From Prado023 sp964418695 (lineage in GTDB: Bacteria > Actinomycetota > Actinomycetes > S36-B12 > CAIYMF01), in assembly GCA_964418695.1 (NCBI GenBank), contig CAYQMN010000011.1, positions 1 through 64,000 on the forward strand: 64,000 nucleotides of DNA. The letters run 5' to 3'. The notes under the pieces are model-generated. The model was not told where the DNA came from. It worked only from the letters and a program-made list of their open reading frames with translations, and made no database searches. Shown here piece by piece: positions 33,976 through 42,573 of this stretch. Every line of letters begins with the position of its first letter. The stretch's first letter is position 1. The translations under genes were made by a program, and so were the position numbers.

Positions 33976-34371
33976 CTACCTCCGCGGGCCTTCCGCCGAC
34001 CTGCCGCCCGGTGGGTTGGCGGGCTTCGGCAGGCGGATGACCGCAGTGCCCGCACCCAGGTCGATGCTGCTGCGCGGCGGGGCGCCGTCGTCGTCCTCCT
34101 CGGCCATGAGGGCCTGCGCGTCGCGCTCCTCGATCTCGTAGCGCTTGGACGGGTAGAGCGCCTCCTGCAGCAGGTCGAACCCGGTGGCGGCCATCGCGGT
34201 GCCGCGGTGCCGGGAGCGCCAGCCGTCGCCAGCCCCCGCGCCCGCCGACGAGCCAGCCCCCGCCTGCGCCGCCCGGCGCCGGGCGCGACGCGCGGAGACG
34301 ACCTCGAACGCGCCCAGGACGGTCAGGAGCAGCACGAGGCCCGGCAGCGTCATGCCGACCAGCCACTCCAT
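33976..34371 (-). CDS. DUF6191-type small membrane protein
   Basis: A 131-residue protein. An N-terminal hydrophobic helix (about 3-24) is followed by a basic and Ala/Gly-rich linker, then AATGFDLLQEALYPSKRYEIEER and GAPPRSSIDLGAGTAVIRLP, the conserved segments of DUF6191. Function unknown. It lies 59 bp after the exporter genes on the same strand and could be in the same transcript. Confidence 0.75.
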   Translation of the reverse strand: MEWLVGMTLPGLVLLLTVLGAFEVVSARRARRRAAQAGAGSSAGAGAGDGWRSRHRGTAMAATGFDLLQEALYPSKRYEIEERDAQALMAEEDDDGAPPRSSIDLGAGTAVIRLPKPANPPGGRSAEGPRR

Positions 34372-34430
34372 GTCCGCTCCCCGAGCTCGCGCCGGCGACG
34401 GGTGCCGCCTCGATCCAGGGTACGCGCGGA

Positions 34431-36401
34431 TCAGCCCTCCATCGCCCCCGCGAACTGGGACTGGTAGAGCCGGGCGTACGCCCCGTCCGCGGCCATGAGC
34501 TGGTCGTGGCTGCCCTGCTCGACGATCGCCCCGTCCTCCATCACCAGGATCGTGTCGGCGTCGCGGATGGTGCTCAGCCGGTGGGCGATCACGAAGGCGG
34601 TGCGACCCTGGCGCAGGCGGGCCATCGCCTGCTGGACCAGGACCTCGGTGCGGGTGTCGACCGAGGAGGTGGCCTCGTCCAGGATGAGGATCGCCGGGTC
34701 GGACAGGAACGCCCGCGCGATGGTGATGAGCTGCTTCTCGCCGGCGGACACGTTGCTGGCCTGGTCGTCGAGGATCGTGTCGTAGCCATCGGGCAGCGCG
34801 CGCACGACGTGGTCGACGTAGGCGGCCTTGGCCGCGGCCAGCACCTCCTCCTCGGTCGCCCCGTCGGCGCCGTACGCGATGTTCTCCTTGATCGATCCGG
34901 TGAACAGCCAGGTGTCCTGCAGGACCATGCCGTAGCTGGAGCGCAGCGCGTCGCGGGTCATCGAGCGGGTCTCGACGCCGTCGAGCAGGATCCGCCCGGA
35001 GTCCACGTCGTAGAAGCGCATGAGCAGGTTGACCAGCGTGGTCTTGCCCGCGCCGGTCGGGCCGACGATCGCGCACGTCTCGCCGGGCTCCACGACCAGG
35101 GAGAGGTCGTGGATCAGCGGCTTCTCGGGCACGTAGCGGAAGTGCACGTCCTGGAACTCGACGCGGCCGCGGACCACGTCCGGGGCGGACGGATGCTCCG
35201 GGTCGGGCAGCTCGTCGTCGGCGTCCAGCAGCTCGAAGACCCGCTCGGCCGAGGCGATGCCCGACTGCATGAGGTTGACCACCGAGGCGATCTGGGTGAT
35301 CGGCATCTGGAACTGCCGGGCGTACTGGATGAACGCCTGGACGTCACCCAGGGGCATCGTCCCGTTGGCCACCTGCAGGCCGCCGACCACGGAGATGAGC
35401 ACGTAGTTCAGGTTCGAGATCAGCATCATCAGCGGCTGGATGATCCCGGAGACGAACTGGGCGCGGAAGCTGGCCTGGTACATCCTCTCGTTGGAGTCGG
35501 CCAGCTCGGCGATCGCGCGGTCGGAGTAGCCGAAGACCTTGACCAGCTCATGGCCGGTGTACATCTGCTCGACGTGACCGTTGAGCTTGCCCGTCCACTC
35601 CCACTGCGCGACGAACTGCTTCTGCGAGCGCCGGGCCACCGCGATGGTGACCACGAACGACAGCGGCACGGTCACCAGGGCGATGACGGCCAGCAGCGGC
35701 GACATCCAGAACATGATCCCGAGCACGCCGATGACGGTGAGCACCGAGGTGATGAGCTGGGTGAGCACCTGCTGCAGGGTGTTGGAGACGTTGTCGATGT
35801 CGTTGGTGACCCGGGAGAGCAGGTCGCCGCGGGCGTTGGTGTCGAAGTAGGTCAGCGGCAGCCGGCCCAGCTTGCGGTCGACCTCCGCGCGCAGCTCGTA
35901 GATCGTCTCCTGCGTGACCCCGGCCATCAGGTAGGCCGCGGCCCAGCTCAGCATTGCCGAGACGACGTAGAGCACGACCACCAAGGTCAGGATGCGGGCG
36001 AGCTCGTTGAAGTCCACGCCCTGGCCGGGGACGATGTCCATCGCCTGGATCATCGCGGCCTGGTCGGTCTGCCCGGCAGCCTGCAGCTGGGCGACGATCT
36101 GCTCCTTGCTGACTCCGGGCGCCTGCTCCCCCAGGACCTTGGACACGTAGCCGTCGAACACCACGGTCGTCGCGTTGCCCAGCAGCTTGGGGCCGAGCAC
36201 GGACATCACGACGCTGAAGACGGTCATCAGGATGACCGCGCCGATCTTGACCGCATGGGGGCGCAGCCGGCCGATCAGCCGCTTTGCCGCGGCGCCGAAG
36301 TCGTTGGAGGACTGGGTCGGGACGAGCAGCCCCGCGCCCGGCCCGCCACCGCCGGGACCCGGCGGACGCGGGGGCGCGGCGCCGGCGCGCTGCCCGCTCA
36401 C
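34431..36401 (-). CDS. ABC exporter half-transporter, catalytically complete subunit
   Basis: A 656-residue half-transporter with six transmembrane helices (about 45-400) and a C-terminal nucleotide-binding domain: Walker A GPTGAGKTTL, Q-loop with Gln in MVLQDTW, signature NVSAGEKQL, Walker B ILILDEATSSVD with catalytic Glu, H-loop IAHRLST. It starts with GTG overlapping the stop of its partner (GTGA), so the two form a heterodimer. Substrate unknown; the family includes multidrug and lipid exporters. An extra loop of about 45 residues sits after TM1. Confidence 0.93.
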   Translation of the reverse strand: MSGQRAGAAPPRPPGPGGGGPGAGLLVPTQSSNDFGAAAKRLIGRLRPHAVKIGAVILMTVFSVVMSVLGPKLLGNATTVVFDGYVSKVLGEQAPGVSKEQIVAQLQAAGQTDQAAMIQAMDIVPGQGVDFNELARILTLVVVLYVVSAMLSWAAAYLMAGVTQETIYELRAEVDRKLGRLPLTYFDTNARGDLLSRVTNDIDNVSNTLQQVLTQLITSVLTVIGVLGIMFWMSPLLAVIALVTVPLSFVVTIAVARRSQKQFVAQWEWTGKLNGHVEQMYTGHELVKVFGYSDRAIAELADSNERMYQASFRAQFVSGIIQPLMMLISNLNYVLISVVGGLQVANGTMPLGDVQAFIQYARQFQMPITQIASVVNLMQSGIASAERVFELLDADDELPDPEHPSAPDVVRGRVEFQDVHFRYVPEKPLIHDLSLVVEPGETCAIVGPTGAGKTTLVNLLMRFYDVDSGRILLDGVETRSMTRDALRSSYGMVLQDTWLFTGSIKENIAYGADGATEEEVLAAAKAAYVDHVVRALPDGYDTILDDQASNVSAGEKQLITIARAFLSDPAILILDEATSSVDTRTEVLVQQAMARLRQGRTAFVIAHRLSTIRDADTILVMEDGAIVEQGSHDQLMAADGAYARLYQSQFAGAMEG

Positions 36402-38131
36402 GCGGCCTCCTCCGCGCTGAGCTGGGACAGGACGATCTCGGCGTACGTCGGGCAGTCGTCCATCAGGTGCTCGTGGGTGCCTATGCCGACCAGTCGGCCC
36501 TCGTCGAGCACCAGGATCTGCTCCGCGTGCCGGATGCTGGACACGCGCTGAGCGACCACGATCATCGCGGCGTCGCGGGTGGGCTCGCGCAGCGCCGCGC
36601 GCAGCCGGGCGTCCGTCGCGTAGTCCAGGGCCGAGAACGAGTCGTCGAAGATGTAGACGCCAGGGTGGCGGACCAGGGCGCGCGCGATCGCCAGGCGCTG
36701 GCGCTGCCCACCGGAGACGTTGACCCCGCCCTGCTCGATGGGCGCCTCGACCCCCTCCGGCAGCGCCCGCACGAAGTCCGCGCCCTGGGCGGTCTCCAGC
36801 GCGCTCCAGATCTGCTCGTCGGTGGCCTGCGGGGCGCCGAAGCGCAGGTTGTCCGAGATCGCGCCCGAGAACAGGAACGCCTTCTGCGGCACCAGGCCGA
36901 TCGAGGCCCAGAGCTCCTGCCGGTCGCGCTTGCGCACGTCGACCCCGTCGACCAGGACCGTGCCCCCGGTCACGTCGTAGAGCCGGGGGATCAGGTTGAC
37001 CAGGGTGGTCTTGCCCGAGCCGGTCGAGCCGATGATCGCGGTGGTCTGGCCGGGCCGGGCGACGAACGAGATGCCGCTGAGCACCGGGTCGGCCGCGCCC
37101 GGGTAGCGGAACTCGACGTCGCGGAACTCGACCGTCCCGCGCTGGGCCGGGTCGGCGGGCTGCGCGACGGCCGGGTCCTCGATCTGCGGGTGCACGTCCA
37201 GCACCTCGCAGACGCGGTCGGCCGAGGCGGACGCGCGCGGCCATTGGGCCAGCACCATCGTGGCCATCATCACCGACATGAGGACCTGCATGAGGTAGGC
37301 CAGGAACGCGAACAGGTTGCCCACCGGCATCGCGCCGGAGGCCACCCGATGCCCGCCGAACCACACGACGGCCACGCTGGACATGTTGATGATGATCATC
37401 AGCGCCGGCATGAGGATCGCGAAGATCCGGTTCACCCGCAGCGTGGTGTCGGTCAGGTCGACGTTCGCCTTGTCGAAGCGCTCCTCCTCCAGCCGTGTGC
37501 GCACGAATGCGCGGATCACGCGGATGCCGGTGAGGTTCTCGCGCAGCACCAGGTTGATGTGGTCGATCTTGACCTGCATCGCCCGGAACAGCGGGATCGC
37601 GCGGACCATGATGAGCCCGATCACCACCACCATGACCGGCACGATGATGAGCAGCAGCAGCGACAGCGGCGCGTCCTGCCGGATCGCCATGAAGAACGCC
37701 CCGACGGCGGTCAGCGGGGCGGTGATCATGATGGTCATCGCCATCTGGGTGAACATCTGGATCTGCTGGATGTCGTTGGTGTTGCGCGTGATCAGCGAGG
37801 GCGCGCCGATCTCGTGGATCTCGCGCATCGAGAACGTCTGCACCTTGGCAAACAGGGCGGCGCGCATGTCCCGGCCGCTGGACATCGCGGTACGCGACGC
37901 GAAGTAGACCCCCACGATCGACACGATCGCCACGGCCAGGGCGACGACCATCATCCAGGCGCCCACGCGCAGGATGTAGCCGGTGTCGCCCGTGGCCACG
38001 CCGTTGTTGATGATGTCGGCGTTGAGCGCAGGCAGGTACAGGCTGCCCAGAACCTGCAGCACCAGCAGCACCACGACGAGAGCCAGATCGCGCTTGTAGG
38101 GGGCCAGGAAGACCCTCAGGAGGCTGAACAC
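36398..38131 (-). CDS. ABC exporter half-transporter, degenerate-site subunit
   Basis: A 577-residue half-transporter that pairs with the downstream subunit. The nucleotide-binding domain has Walker A GSTGSGKTTL and signature NVSGGQRQ, but Walker B reads VYIFDDSFSALD with Asp in place of the catalytic Glu, and the H-loop reads VAQRVSS with Gln in place of His. This is the asymmetric pattern of heterodimeric exporters such as TM287/288, with one consensus and one degenerate ATP site. GTG start at 38131. Confidence 0.93.
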   Translation of the reverse strand: MFSLLRVFLAPYKRDLALVVVLLVLQVLGSLYLPALNADIINNGVATGDTGYILRVGAWMMVVALAVAIVSIVGVYFASRTAMSSGRDMRAALFAKVQTFSMREIHEIGAPSLITRNTNDIQQIQMFTQMAMTIMITAPLTAVGAFFMAIRQDAPLSLLLLIIVPVMVVVIGLIMVRAIPLFRAMQVKIDHINLVLRENLTGIRVIRAFVRTRLEEERFDKANVDLTDTTLRVNRIFAILMPALMIIINMSSVAVVWFGGHRVASGAMPVGNLFAFLAYLMQVLMSVMMATMVLAQWPRASASADRVCEVLDVHPQIEDPAVAQPADPAQRGTVEFRDVEFRYPGAADPVLSGISFVARPGQTTAIIGSTGSGKTTLVNLIPRLYDVTGGTVLVDGVDVRKRDRQELWASIGLVPQKAFLFSGAISDNLRFGAPQATDEQIWSALETAQGADFVRALPEGVEAPIEQGGVNVSGGQRQRLAIARALVRHPGVYIFDDSFSALDYATDARLRAALREPTRDAAMIVVAQRVSSIRHAEQILVLDEGRLVGIGTHEHLMDDCPTYAEIVLSQLSAEEAA

Positions 38132-38318
38132 GCGCGCGACCCTACGCCCGCGGGACGACACGCGCCCGGCATCGGCGAGGTCGTAGCGACGGACCGGCCG
38201 GGTGACCCCGCACGGCCTGCACCCGCCGGCCGCATACTGGCCCGGCCCCCGCCGGCCGCATCCCGCACGAGACCACGAGCGGATGGCCCCGGCGGGCCGT
38301 GGCGCGCACACTGGGGGC

Positions 38319-38537
38319 ATGTGCCGCAGCATCCAGACCCTCCGCCCGCCCTTCCACGACGAGCCGACGCCCGAGGAGGTCCGCGCCGCCGCGCTGCAGT
38401 ACGTGCGCAAGGTGAGCGGCTTCCGGCAGCCCGCGCCGCACAACGCGGAGGCGTTCAACACCGCGGTCGACGAGATCGCCCAGGCGACCCAGCGGATGCT
38501 CGGCGGGCTGGTCGTGCGAGGCTCCGCGTCCACCTGA
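38319..38537 (+). CDS. DUF2277 protein
   Basis: A 72-residue protein beginning MCRSIQTLRPPF and continuing EVRAAALQYVRKVSGFRQP, the full signature of DUF2277. Function unknown. The ATG at 38319 is fixed by the conserved N-terminus; GGGGG lies just upstream. It precedes csoR by 74 bp but has its own likely promoter region of 187 bp, in which I see nothing else. Confidence 0.9.
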   Translation: MCRSIQTLRPPFHDEPTPEEVRAAALQYVRKVSGFRQPAPHNAEAFNTAVDEIAQATQRMLGGLVVRGSAST

Positions 38538-38582
38538 GCGGGATCGGCGCCCCCAGCCGGGCCCGCGGCTCAAGCTGGCGGG

Positions 38583-38599
38583 ATACCCCCTGTGGGTAT
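38583..38599. promoter_or_regulatory. CsoR-type copper operator
   Basis: ATACCCCCTGTGGGTAT: perfect 6-bp inverted arms (ATACCC / GGGTAT) around 5 bp, a GC-rich core with A/T ends as in CsoR boxes. It ends 12 bp before the csoR start and overlaps a possible -10 (TATATG at about 38597). CsoR would repress its own csoR-copA operon and release on Cu(I). Confidence 0.8.
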
Positions 38600-38611
38600 A
38601 TGGTGGCGGGC

Positions 38612-38902
38612 ATGGACCACACCTCCCCCGGGTATGCCGAGAACCGTGAGGCCGTGCAGCGCAGACTGCGGCGCATCGAGGGCCAGATCCGCGGACTCCA
38701 GCGGATGGTCGACGAGGACACCTACTGCATCGACGTGCTGACCCAGGTCTCCGCGGCGACGCGCGCGCTGGAGTCCGTCGCGCTGCTGCTGCTCGACGAG
38801 CACCTCAACCACTGCGTCGCGCACGCGGTGGCCAGTGGCGACAGCGCCGACGAGAAGATCAAGGAAGCGTCCGCCGCCATCGCGAGGCTGGTGCGCTCAT
38901 GA
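38612..38902 (+). CDS. csoR: CsoR-family Cu(I)-sensing repressor
   Basis: A 96-residue all-helical repressor. RRLRRIEGQIRGLQRMV is the DNA-binding basic helix. The Cu(I) ligands are Cys in DTYCIDVL and the His and Cys of DEHLNHCV, the C-x24-H-x3-C spacing of CsoR. ATG at 38612. It overlaps copA by 4 bp (ATGA) and carries the operator just upstream, so it regulates copper export. Confidence 0.95.
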   Translation: MDHTSPGYAENREAVQRRLRRIEGQIRGLQRMVDEDTYCIDVLTQVSAATRALESVALLLLDEHLNHCVAHAVASGDSADEKIKEASAAIARLVRS

Positions 38903-41556
38903 CCGGGACCCAGACCGACCCGGCCCCCGCCCGGGAGGTCCAGCTCGTCATCGGTGGGATGACCTGCTCCTCGTGCGCGGCTCGGGTCGAGCGCAAGCTC
39001 AACCGGATGCCGGGCGTCGAGGCGAGCGTCAACTTCGCCACCGAGCGGGCGCGCGTGCGGCTGCCCGACGGGACCGGGATCGAGGACGCGATCGCCACCG
39101 TGCGCTCGACGGGCTACACCGCCGCGCCGGCCCCGTCGCGGTTCGTCAGTGCTGCCCCACCGCCGTCGGGCATCGCCGATCCGCCTGCGACGCCACCCTT
39201 GGCCACGCCGCCCCCTTCCCCGTCCGCTGCCGCGGGGCCCGAGCTGCTCGGGATGCCCACGTTCGGCGCTCCCCCGGCCGCCGAGTCCGATGCCCCCACC
39301 GGGCAGGCCGGCCAGGCCCCTGAGCGGATCGACCCTTCGCCTGATCGGGCCCCCCGGCCCGGCAACCCCGGCGCGACCCCCGCCGGGCCGACCCACCCGC
39401 CGGTCGAGCCCCCCGAGACCCGGGCTCCTGACGCTGCGCACGGTCGCAGCCACCCTCCGGTCGAGCCTGTCCAGACCGACACCGACCACGCCCATCCCTC
39501 GGTCCAGACCCGCGACCACGGCGCTGCCCACGATCACGACTCCGACGGTGGGGCGCACGACCACGGGGACCTCGACGACCTGCGCCAGCGCCTGGTCGTC
39601 AGCGCGATCCTGACCGTGCCGGTCGTCCTGCTGTCGATGATCCCCGCGCTGCAGTTCGACTACTGGCAGTGGGCCGCCCTCACGCTGGCCTCGCCGGTGG
39701 TCGTGTGGGGCGCGTGGCCGTTCCACCGCGCCACCCTCGTCAACGCCCGGCACCGGGCCGTCACGATGGACACCCTCATCAGCCTCGGCGTGACGGCGGC
39801 CTACGTGTGGTCGCTGTGGGCGCTGTTCCTGGGCGGCGCCGGGATGCCCGGGATGCACATGACCCTCACCCTGTTCGGCGCCCCGGACGATGCGATGCCG
39901 CACGTCTACCTGGAGACCGCCTCGGCCGTCACCACGTTCCTGCTGCTCGGCCGCTACCTGGAGCTGCGCGCCAAGCGCCGCTCGGGCGAGGCGCTGCGCG
40001 CGCTGATCGAGCTGGGCGCCAAGGATGTCGCCGTGCTGCGCGACGGCTCCGAGCACCGCATCCCGGTCGGCGAGCTGCGGGTGGGCGACCGGTTCGTCGT
40101 GCGCCCGGGCGAGAAGCTCGCGACCGACGGGACCGTCGAGAGCGGGACCTCCGCGATCGACGCCTCGCTGCTGACCGGCGAGTCGGTGCCCGTCGAGGTC
40201 GGCCCCGGGGACGCCGTCGTGGGTGCGACCGTCAACGCCGGCGGCCGGCTGGTCGTGCGCGCGACCCGGGTCGGCGCCGACACCCAGCTGGCGCACATGG
40301 CCCGGCTGGTCGAGGAGGCCCAGTCCGGCAAGGCGCCCGTGCAGCGGCTGGCCGACCGGATCTCGCTGGTGTTCGTGCCGGTCGTGATGGTGCTCAGCGT
40401 GCTCACGCTGGTCGGCTGGCTGGCGACGGGGCACTCGACCCAGGAGGCGTTCACCGCCGCGGTCGCCGTGCTCATCATCGCCTGCCCGTGCGCGCTCGGG
40501 CTGGCCACGCCGATCGCGCTGCTGGTCGGCACCGGCCGCGGGGCGCAGCTGGGCATCCTGATCCGCGGGCCTGAGGTGCTGGAGTCCACGCGGCGCGCGA
40601 ACACCGTCGTCCTGGACAAGACCGGGACGCTGACCACCGGCCGGATGTCCGTGGTCGCGGTCGACCCCGCGCCGGGTCAGGACCGCGACGAGCTGCTGCG
40701 GCTGGCCGCGGCCGTCGAGTCCGGGTCCGAGCATCCGATCGGCGCGGCGATCGTCGCTGCCGGGCAGAGTGCGCGGCGCCGGCCGCTGCCCGAGGTCGAG
40801 GGTTTCACCGCAACTGCCGGCCTGGGCGTGCAGGCAGTCATCGAGGGTCATCACGTGGTCGCCGGGCGCCCGTCGTGGCTGGCCGACGAGTGGGCCCTGC
40901 CCCCCACGCCCGAGCTCGGGGCGGCCGCCGACGCCGCGGAGGCGCGCGGGCGCACCGCCGTCGCGGTGGCCTGGGACGGCGCGCTGCGCGGGATCGTCGA
41001 GGTGGCCGACACGCTCAAGCCGTCGGCGGCCATCGCAGTCGGCGAGCTGCGCGGGCTGGGCCTGGAGCCGGTGCTGCTGACCGGCGACAACGAGCGGGCC
41101 GCCCGCACGATCGCCGGCGAGGTGGGGATCGACCGGGTGATCGCCGGCGTCCTGCCCGCGGGCAAGGTCCAGGCCGTGCGCGAGCTCTGCGCGCAGGGCC
41201 GGGTGGTCGCGATGGTCGGCGACGGGGTCAACGACGCCGCGGCACTGGCCACCGCCGACCTCGGGATCGCGATGGGCTCGGGCAGCGACGTGGCGATCGC
41301 CGCGGCCGACCTCACCCTGGTGCGGTCCGACCCGCGGGCGGCCGTCGACGCGATCCGGCTGTCGCGGCGCACGCTGCGGACCATCCAGGGCAATCTGTTC
41401 TGGGCGTTCGCCTACAACGTGGCGGCGATCCCGGCGGCGATGGCGGGGCTGCTCAACCCGCTGCTGGCGGGCGCGGCCATGGCGTTCTCGTCGGTGTTCG
41501 TGGTGACCAACAGCCTGCGCCTGCGCCGCTTCCGCAGCGTCATGCAGGGCGGGTGA
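38899..41556 (+). CDS. copA: Cu(I)-exporting P1B-type ATPase
   Basis: An 885-residue copper pump. One N-terminal heavy-metal domain with GMTCSSCA (about 20-26), then a Pro-, Ala- and His-rich linker of about 140 residues with several His-Asp clusters, eight membrane helices, the CPCALG ion motif, DKTGT with the phosphorylated Asp, SEHPIG, and GDGVNDAAAL. Regulated by CsoR through the operator upstream. The linker is unusually long and could bind extra metal. The stop codon is within a 15-bp tandem duplication. Confidence 0.95.
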   Translation: MTGTQTDPAPAREVQLVIGGMTCSSCAARVERKLNRMPGVEASVNFATERARVRLPDGTGIEDAIATVRSTGYTAAPAPSRFVSAAPPPSGIADPPATPPLATPPPSPSAAAGPELLGMPTFGAPPAAESDAPTGQAGQAPERIDPSPDRAPRPGNPGATPAGPTHPPVEPPETRAPDAAHGRSHPPVEPVQTDTDHAHPSVQTRDHGAAHDHDSDGGAHDHGDLDDLRQRLVVSAILTVPVVLLSMIPALQFDYWQWAALTLASPVVVWGAWPFHRATLVNARHRAVTMDTLISLGVTAAYVWSLWALFLGGAGMPGMHMTLTLFGAPDDAMPHVYLETASAVTTFLLLGRYLELRAKRRSGEALRALIELGAKDVAVLRDGSEHRIPVGELRVGDRFVVRPGEKLATDGTVESGTSAIDASLLTGESVPVEVGPGDAVVGATVNAGGRLVVRATRVGADTQLAHMARLVEEAQSGKAPVQRLADRISLVFVPVVMVLSVLTLVGWLATGHSTQEAFTAAVAVLIIACPCALGLATPIALLVGTGRGAQLGILIRGPEVLESTRRANTVVLDKTGTLTTGRMSVVAVDPAPGQDRDELLRLAAAVESGSEHPIGAAIVAAGQSARRRPLPEVEGFTATAGLGVQAVIEGHHVVAGRPSWLADEWALPPTPELGAAADAAEARGRTAVAVAWDGALRGIVEVADTLKPSAAIAVGELRGLGLEPVLLTGDNERAARTIAGEVGIDRVIAGVLPAGKVQAVRELCAQGRVVAMVGDGVNDAAALATADLGIAMGSGSDVAIAAADLTLVRSDPRAAVDAIRLSRRTLRTIQGNLFWAFAYNVAAIPAAMAGLLNPLLAGAAMAFSSVFVVTNSLRLRRFRSVMQGG

Positions 41557-41590
41557 TCGCAGGACGGGTGATCGGCGCGGACGGGTGCTC
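41544..41590 (+). repeat. 15-bp repeats spanning the copA stop codon
   Basis: GCAGGGCGGGTGATC and GCAGGACGGGTGATC in tandem, followed by a degenerate 17-bp third unit. The TGA of copA is in the first unit. Confidence 0.88.
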
Positions 41591-41602
41591 GGTCCGTTGG
41601 TC

Positions 41603-41665
41603 CTCAGATCGGCCCGCGTTCGGGTGATCTGCTCACGCTTTCCGAACGCGGGCGGATCACCTGAG
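41603..41665. terminator. Hairpin between convergent copA and ABC-2 permease genes
   Basis: A perfect 12-bp core stem (GCCCGCGTTCGG / CCGAACGCGGGC) with an 18-nt loop, extended outward by GATC/GATC and CTCA/TGAG pairs across small mismatches. It lies 47 bp past copA and 75 bp before the end of the convergent permease gene. Confidence 0.7.
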
Positions 41666-41739
41666 CCGCGGACGCTCGGCACCGCGAACACCTGGGCCGA
41701 GCGGGTCACCCGGGCCGAGCGACCGGCTGGCGCCGGTCG

Positions 41740-42573
41740 TCAGCCGATGTCGCGGCGGAAGGTCGTGAACCGGCCGATCGCCACCAGCACGACCGCGTAT
41801 CCCGCCAGGACCAGGCCGCCCTGCCAGGGCTCGAGCAGCTCGGCCAGCCCCGACGCCGCGTAGAAGCTGGTGCCCACGATCGCCTCGCCCGCCGCCCCGG
41901 GCAGCAGCTTGGCCAGGCCCTCCGTCACGTCGAACTGGGCGAACAGCAGCCGCAGGATCGGCTCCACGAACTGGGTGAACCCGATGAGCACCACGATCGC
42001 CGCGACCTGGTTGGTGAGCACCGATCCGAACCCGACCCCGACCAGGGCCCACAGCACCAGCCCGACGACGCACAGCGCCCCGGCCCGCAGCACCTCCGGG
42101 TCGGTCAGCATCGTCGGCTCGCCGAGGATCGCCAGCGTCACCGCACCGGGCAGGATCGTGGCCAGCACGCCCGCGATCCCGACGGCCAACGCGAACGGCA
42201 GCACCGCGACCAGCTTCATCGCCAGCACGCGCCCGCGGCGCGGGTCGGCGAGCAGGGTCGGGGTGATGGTGCGATGCCGGAACTCGCTGGTGACCCCGAA
42301 GGCGCCGAGCGCAGCGGGGAACGCGTAGCCCAGCGACACCGCCAGCGTGTAGACGGTCAGCGCGACCTGCAGCGGCGACAGCTCGATCGCGCCGTCCGAG
42401 CCGAGCGGGTTGCCCCCGGCCCCGGCCTCGGCGGCCTGGCGGGCGGTGGTCACCACCGTGAACGCCATGACGACGCCGAGGAAGACCATGTAGGCCGCGA
42501 AGCTGCCGGCCACGATCCACCAGGTCCGGGTGGTCGCGATCTTGCGCAGCTCGCTGCGCAGCGTGGCGATCAC
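41740..42573 (-). CDS. ABC-2 type transporter permease
   Basis: A 277-residue permease with about six hydrophobic helices and the N-terminal RSELRKIATTRTWWIV block common in actinobacterial ABC-2 permeases; GVTSEFRHRTITPTLLADPRRGRV is the conserved cytoplasmic loop. Its GTG overlaps the ATPase stop (GTGA). Substrate unknown; lipid, antibiotic or peptide export are typical. Confidence 0.9.
   Translation of the reverse strand: MIATLRSELRKIATTRTWWIVAGSFAAYMVFLGVVMAFTVVTTARQAAEAGAGGNPLGSDGAIELSPLQVALTVYTLAVSLGYAFPAALGAFGVTSEFRHRTITPTLLADPRRGRVLAMKLVAVLPFALAVGIAGVLATILPGAVTLAILGEPTMLTDPEVLRAGALCVVGLVLWALVGVGFGSVLTNQVAAIVVLIGFTQFVEPILRLLFAQFDVTEGLAKLLPGAAGEAIVGTSFYAASGLAELLEPWQGGLVLAGYAVVLVAIGRFTTFRRDIG

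Noticed and set aside
34431..36401. Single 977-codon ABC protein from 37364
   Set aside because: The upstream part is an out-of-frame reading of the partner subunit; the GTG overlapping the partner's stop gives a normal half-transporter.
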